This document shows, one piece after another, positions 32,891 to 36,790 of a DNA stretch of 36,790 nucleotides (within the stretch, counting starts at the first letter, position 1; each line of letters begins with the position of its first letter). The notes below the pieces were generated by a model, which had not been told where the DNA came from, did no database searches, and worked only from the letters and a program-made list of their open reading frames with translations. The translations under genes were made by a program, and so were the position numbers. This DNA is from a virus. The stretch is from positions 1 through 36,790 of the IMG/VR virus record IMGVR_UViG_3300025108_000169; one strand, written 5' to 3'.

Positions 32891-35800
32891 TTAAGGAACT
32901 ACTGTTGATAAACTTGCTCCATTTTTTAACTCACCTGTTTTTCCATTTCCAGAATCGTCTGAGACTTCAATTACTCCATTATTATCTGTAGTTGACTCGA
33001 ATCTATACCATAATGCTGGATTTAAAGGTAAAATATTGCCTGGAGTACCATTGTTATAAATGGAAGCAACTTGTGGTGCGCTTAATTCTGAGCTAAATAT
33101 AGCTACTTCATCCATCTTACCGTTAACAGGATTAGCCCACGCTTTACCTATAATATTAAATATCTGTGAATAAGTTCCGAAGAAACCTCCCGTGTGTGTG
33201 CTTTGTAAAACTCCATTTTTATACACTTTCATAACTCTGTTAGATGAAGTACTTGGATTACCAAAAGTTACAACTAAATTATTCCAAACATTTTCTGTTA
33301 AATAAGCATTTGTATAAGTAACACCTTGGCCAGTATAATATAAAACTCTTCCAGGTGAATAACTTCCAGCATTATACCCTTGACTATATCCAATACCACC
33401 AGCTAAATTAGAAGTACCACCTATAAGATACCCTATAGTATCTACATATGTATCAGGCTTAACCCAAAATGAATAACTTACTTCATAATTAGAAGCAAAA
33501 AATGTTTGAGAAAATGAAACATGATCATCAACTCCATCTAACTCAAGAGAATGAGTGTTTCTAATAGGAGTGTCTAATGTTCTATCTAATACATCCATAT
33601 TTTCAGATAATCCATTTGCTGTGCTATACGGTGCATCTCCTTTAATATCTATTGAACTACTTCCTAAACCACTTGCTGAATATCCAACACCATCTACAAT
33701 ATCATCATTTGTCATATTACCAGCACTTACTGCATTGTTAGTTCCAATCTCATCTAAACAAGTCCAAGTATTAGCACTTGAGTTGTAGGAACTATTACTT
33801 CCTAATTGCCACCAAGAAACTGGAGCAGTTCCTGAGAAATTATGCAAGTTACTTGGAACGCCTTCGTTATAGATTTCTGTTACTTGTGTAGAAGATAACC
33901 CAACATTCCAAAGAGCAATATTTGAAACCTTACCATCAAAAAATCTACCAGAAGCATATTGATTGTTTCCTATTTGACCATCATTTCCATTGGTTTGTAA
34001 ATCAACTGAAACTGCTTGAGTGCTTTCTTGATTTCCGTTTATATAAAAAACTAAATCTGTTCCATCATAAGTTATTATAAAACTATCCCATTGGTTAGTA
34101 GTTGTATATGATGTTTTTAAAGTACGAGTATTAGTTCCATCAAAAAATCTAATCTCATTATTAGTTGGTATTTGAAATAAAAACCAACCTCTAGGTGAAC
34201 CGCCACTTGTAGCATCAAAACTAATAAGTCCTTGATATTTGTTAGAACTAAAATTAAACCAACCGCTTATAGCAAAAGCAGTTCCTAAATTGAAAGTAGA
34301 GCTATTTTGTATTGTAAGAACATCATTAATCCCATCTAGACTTAATGCGTACGGACTATAACCAGATGTCTGCTGTAAGTCGCTTACAACTAAGTTAGAT
34401 GAATCCATATTTGAACTTTCACCAGCTAAAGAATTAACAAAGCCAGCATATTCCGTAGCTCCGTTGCTAGTTCCATCATTAGAACCAGCAGAGTCTTGAA
34501 TACCTGTAGTAGTATTATCAAGTTTCCACCAGGATAATGGTGAATGACTTATTGAAGCCTCTGGGGTTCCATTGTTGTAAAGAGTTTCTACTTGTGACAG
34601 TGATAGACCCGTGTCAAAAACAGCTACATTTGATAATTCACCATTCCAATAATAAGTAGATGCTGACGGTTGTCTACCTATATTAAAATTTTGAGTTGGA
34701 GAAATAATAGTGCCGTCATAAGTTTTTTGGTCTGTTTGTAAATCTCCATTTACATATATTAGAACATTACTACCATCAGCTACACCTACCACGTGATACC
34801 AAATGTCATCTTCAATTAAAGTATTACTATTTACTATTATTCCTGTAGAGTTTGATTGAGTTATTACAAACTTAATTAATTTAGATGATGCAGTTGATAA
34901 ATTGATTATATAAGGACTTGGGCCATTATTAGTGTTTCTAACTCCTGCGGCAACTGCATAATTACCTATTGAAGAATTTCTTTTAACCCAAGCTGAAATA
35001 GTTATTTGATCTATGTTAAATCTACTACCTGTGCCACAATTTATATAATCATTTCCATTAAAATTTAAAGAACTTTTGTAAACAGAAGGATATGCGTTGT
35101 TGTCTACACTCCACTCTGTACTTGCATTATTAAAAATTTCAGAAGAATCAAGTTTATACCAAGCTTCAGGTGCAGCTCCTGAAAAACTATTTAAATCAAG
35201 TGGAGCTCCATTGTTGTAAACTTCTGTAGCCTCATCTTGTGTTAAAGTGTAATTTCTCCAAAAAGCGACATTTGAAAGTCTTCCATTCAAAAATAATTCA
35301 TTTGCCACGCTTGAGTTTGATCCCACCTTAGTAGCCCCTAAAAAAGCTGTAGCATTAGTAGAACTTGGTATAGTTCCAGTGTATGTTCCCCATCGGCTCG
35401 ATTGTGTTACCGCATTTCTATAAACTTTCATAGTAGAACCATCCCAAGTACATGTTATATTCCACCAGATATTGCTACCACCTGTGGGAGATGAAACGAA
35501 ATCAGAGTTGTAAAAATTTGGTTTTCTTACAACATTTTTTGATCCGGCTGGTCCAGAAACATTAGTTCCATCGCCAATTGACCATACCCAAACTGGGCCT
35601 CTACTGTTGCCATATCTAACAAAACTAAAAGACATATACCCGGGAGAGTTGTTCATTCTAAAAACTATACCATTAGGATATACTGCTGGATCAAGATACA
35701 CCCAGAAAGTCATACTCATACTTGTAGCTCCAGCTAAAGCTTTATTAATTCCTGGAATATTAATACTATCTCCTGCATTGTATGATGAGTTGTTTTTGAC

Positions 35801-36790
35801 CCATTTAAGATTATAGTCACTTAAACTATTATTTGGTACAAGATAGTTAGATCCGTTGTATGCTGATTGATCACCTAATTGATAGTAAGCTATAGGTTTA
35901 GGGCTAGTTATCATTGGATTTGCTATAAGCTCTCCATTTATATTACTTGCAACTAAGTTAGATGCGTTCATACCAACACTTGTTCCATTATTTGAATTAG
36001 AGCTGTCATCAGGAATAGTCCAAACACTTGTGCTAGAATTAAAAGTAGCTGTATCATCTAATTTCCACCACCCTTGTAAGGAGGTAAATGAAGACATATC
36101 TGCTAGTGGTTTACCATTATTGTAAAGAGTTGCTATTTCAGAATCCTCAAGTTTTGAGTTAAGTACTTGAGCATTAGAAAGTTCACCATCAAAAAAAGCA
36201 CTTGCTCCTTTATATGAGCCTATTGTTAATTTTTTACTAGCTGTGTTTGTTTGATTAGTTCCTACATTAGTGGCTTTAAGCACTCCGTTTAAAAACACCT
36301 TTAAAGTGTTTGTTGACTCACTATAAGTAAGAGCTAGATGTTGCCAAGTGTCGCTTACAAAACCTATGTTTATCTGGTTTGTTGTATTGCTTTTGGTTGT
36401 TGTACTTCTTCTAATTCTTATTTCGTTGTTGGTGTATATTACAAAGTCAAAACCAGCAAATGCAGGAGAGCCAGAGTTACTAAAAGCATAAATAGTACTT
36501 GTTCTTGAGCTTGAAGCATTAACCCAAATAGCAGCAGATAAATCACCTGTGTCATAAGCGGTGGTAGTTCCTAAATCTATATAGTCATTAGGTATAAAAT
36601 TAAAAGCATAACCCTCTGCCCCAAGTTGAGTTACTTGGTCTTGTGAAAGTGCATAATCAAAAATAGTTACTTGGTCTATTTGGCCATTACTAAACTTACT
36701 CCCGACTGTTTGTGCGCCTATTTCAAGTGGGTTTGTACCGTTTTCCATAGCAGTATAATCTCCAGGGTTTAAATCATTTGTATTATTATC
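32891..36790 (-). CDS. LamG-repeat tail fibre/adhesin (5' end outside window)
   Basis: Probable receptor-binding or surface-adhesion protein. The frame stays open to the right edge (14 further codons before the methionine at 36748), so the gene begins outside the window. The visible part starts with the tail of one concanavalin A-like/LamG domain (VTIFDYALSQDQVTQL) and then has five full modules. Each module has a jelly-roll pattern, an aromatic strand such as WWKLDD, and a terminal VxxLYNNGxP turn, found at about 36120, 35210, 34570, 33864 and 33050. It is rich in Asn, Ser and Thr and almost free of cysteine. Such LamG_3 modules bind glycans. Unlike T7-type fibres, there is no obvious N-terminal tail-binding domain in view. 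It precedes the packaging genes rather than following the ejection genes. Confidence 0.8.
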   Translation of the reverse strand, partial: DNNTNDLNPGDYTAMENGTNPLEIGAQTVGSKFSNGQIDQVTIFDYALSQDQVTQLGAEGYAFNFIPNDYIDLGTTTAYDTGDLSAAIWVNASSSRTSTIYAFSNSGSPAFAGFDFVIYTNNEIRIRRSTTTKSNTTNQINIGFVSDTWQHLALTYSESTNTLKVFLNGVLKATNVGTNQTNTASKKLTIGSYKGASAFFDGELSNAQVLNSKLEDSEIATLYNNGKPLADMSSFTSLQGWWKLDDTATFNSSTSVWTIPDDSSNSNNGTSVGMNASNLVASNINGELIANPMITSPKPIAYYQLGDQSAYNGSNYLVPNNSLSDYNLKWVKNNSSYNAGDSINIPGINKALAGATSMSMTFWVYLDPAVYPNGIVFRMNNSPGYMSFSFVRYGNSRGPVWVWSIGDGTNVSGPAGSKNVVRKPNFYNSDFVSSPTGGSNIWWNITCTWDGSTMKVYRNAVTQSSRWGTYTGTIPSSTNATAFLGATKVGSNSSVANELFLNGRLSNVAFWRNYTLTQDEATEVYNNGAPLDLNSFSGAAPEAWYKLDSSEIFNNASTEWSVDNNAYPSVYKSSLNFNGNDYINCGTGSRFNIDQITISAWVKRNSSIGNYAVAAGVRNTNNGPSPYIINLSTASSKLIKFVITQSNSTGIIVNSNTLIEDDIWYHVVGVADGSNVLIYVNGDLQTDQKTYDGTIISPTQNFNIGRQPSASTYYWNGELSNVAVFDTGLSLSQVETLYNNGTPEASISHSPLSWWKLDNTTTGIQDSAGSNDGTSNGATEYAGFVNSLAGESSNMDSSNLVVSDLQQTSGYSPYALSLDGINDVLTIQNSSTFNLGTAFAISGWFNFSSNKYQGLISFDATSGGSPRGWFLFQIPTNNEIRFFDGTNTRTLKTSYTTTNQWDSFIITYDGTDLVFYINGNQESTQAVSVDLQTNGNDGQIGNNQYASGRFFDGKVSNIALWNVGLSSTQVTEIYNEGVPSNLHNFSGTAPVSWWQLGSNSSYNSSANTWTCLDEIGTNNAVSAGNMTNDDIVDGVGYSASGLGSSSIDIKGDAPYSTANGLSENMDVLDRTLDTPIRNTHSLELDGVDDHVSFSQTFFASNYEVSYSFWVKPDTYVDTIGYLIGGTSNLAGGIGYSQGYNAGSYSPGRVLYYTGQGVTYTNAYLTENVWNNLVVTFGNPSTSSNRVMKVYKNGVLQSTHTGGFFGTYSQIFNIIGKAWANPVNGKMDEVAIFSSELSAPQVASIYNNGTPGNILPLNPALWYRFESTTDNNGVIEVSDDSGNGKTGELKNGASLSTVVP
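33040..36135 (-). repeat. Five tandem LamG modules (protein-level repeat)
   Basis: Module ends marked by [VLI]-YN-[NE]-G-x-P occur five times, spaced about 910, 640, 705 and 815 bases. The ends share CCATTGTTGTAAA or close variants at DNA level, but the module bodies are diverged, so the array is old rather than a recent expansion. Confidence 0.75.

Noticed and set aside
33040-36135. Recent DNA-level tandem repeat expansion in the LamG gene.
   Set aside because: Only short module-end words match at DNA level; the bodies differ, so the repeats are old.

Overview
The window looks like part of the genome of a short-tailed (podovirus-type) double-stranded DNA phage with AT-rich DNA. The host is probably a marine Bacteroidota bacterium. 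The phage assignment rests on a near-complete run of virion genes in one orientation: terminase, portal, acidic scaffold candidate, capsid, tail ring proteins, tail nozzle and three ejection-type proteins. The host inference is weaker. Almost no start codon has a Shine-Dalgarno sequence, leaders are A/T-rich with repeated TATTATATTATATTATG, and a GH16-type glucanase is encoded. Several structural proteins recall crAss-like and related marine Bacteroidota podoviruses, but that is from memory and was not searched.

Left arm, plus strand (1-1560): the C-terminal end of a class II (B12-dependent) ribonucleotide reductase, a GH16-like protein, a 53-residue membrane peptide and a possible 15-residue four-cysteine peptide. 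It ends at a strong hairpin that probably terminates transcription from both sides.

Right arm, minus strand (36790 down to 1603), in transcription order: a LamG-repeat adhesin cut by the right edge; two paralogous ~80-residue proteins; three more small proteins; a two-domain GroES-like co-chaperonin; a small-terminase candidate; terL; portal; scaffold; major capsid; a 95-residue protein; and a classic terminator. Next come a 261-residue unknown, a 356-base non-coding region rich in direct and inverted repeats, two ring/adaptor proteins, and two nozzle proteins. Last are the ejection-type proteins of 269, 522 and 3143 residues. From portal to ejection proteins this matches the T7-type order (portal, scaffold, capsid, tubular A, tubular B, 14, 15, 16).

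The most unusual points are these. The 3143-residue protein contains a complete HExxH...E metallopeptidase signature and a complete HAD phosphatase signature, and the pentapeptide ASKDL recurs five times near its domain boundaries. A small glycine-rich module (GxGY..GD.I) occurs four times across three different tail genes. The repeat-rich non-coding region splits the virion gene run. No tRNA, CRISPR, integrase, insertion sequence or reverse transcriptase was seen.
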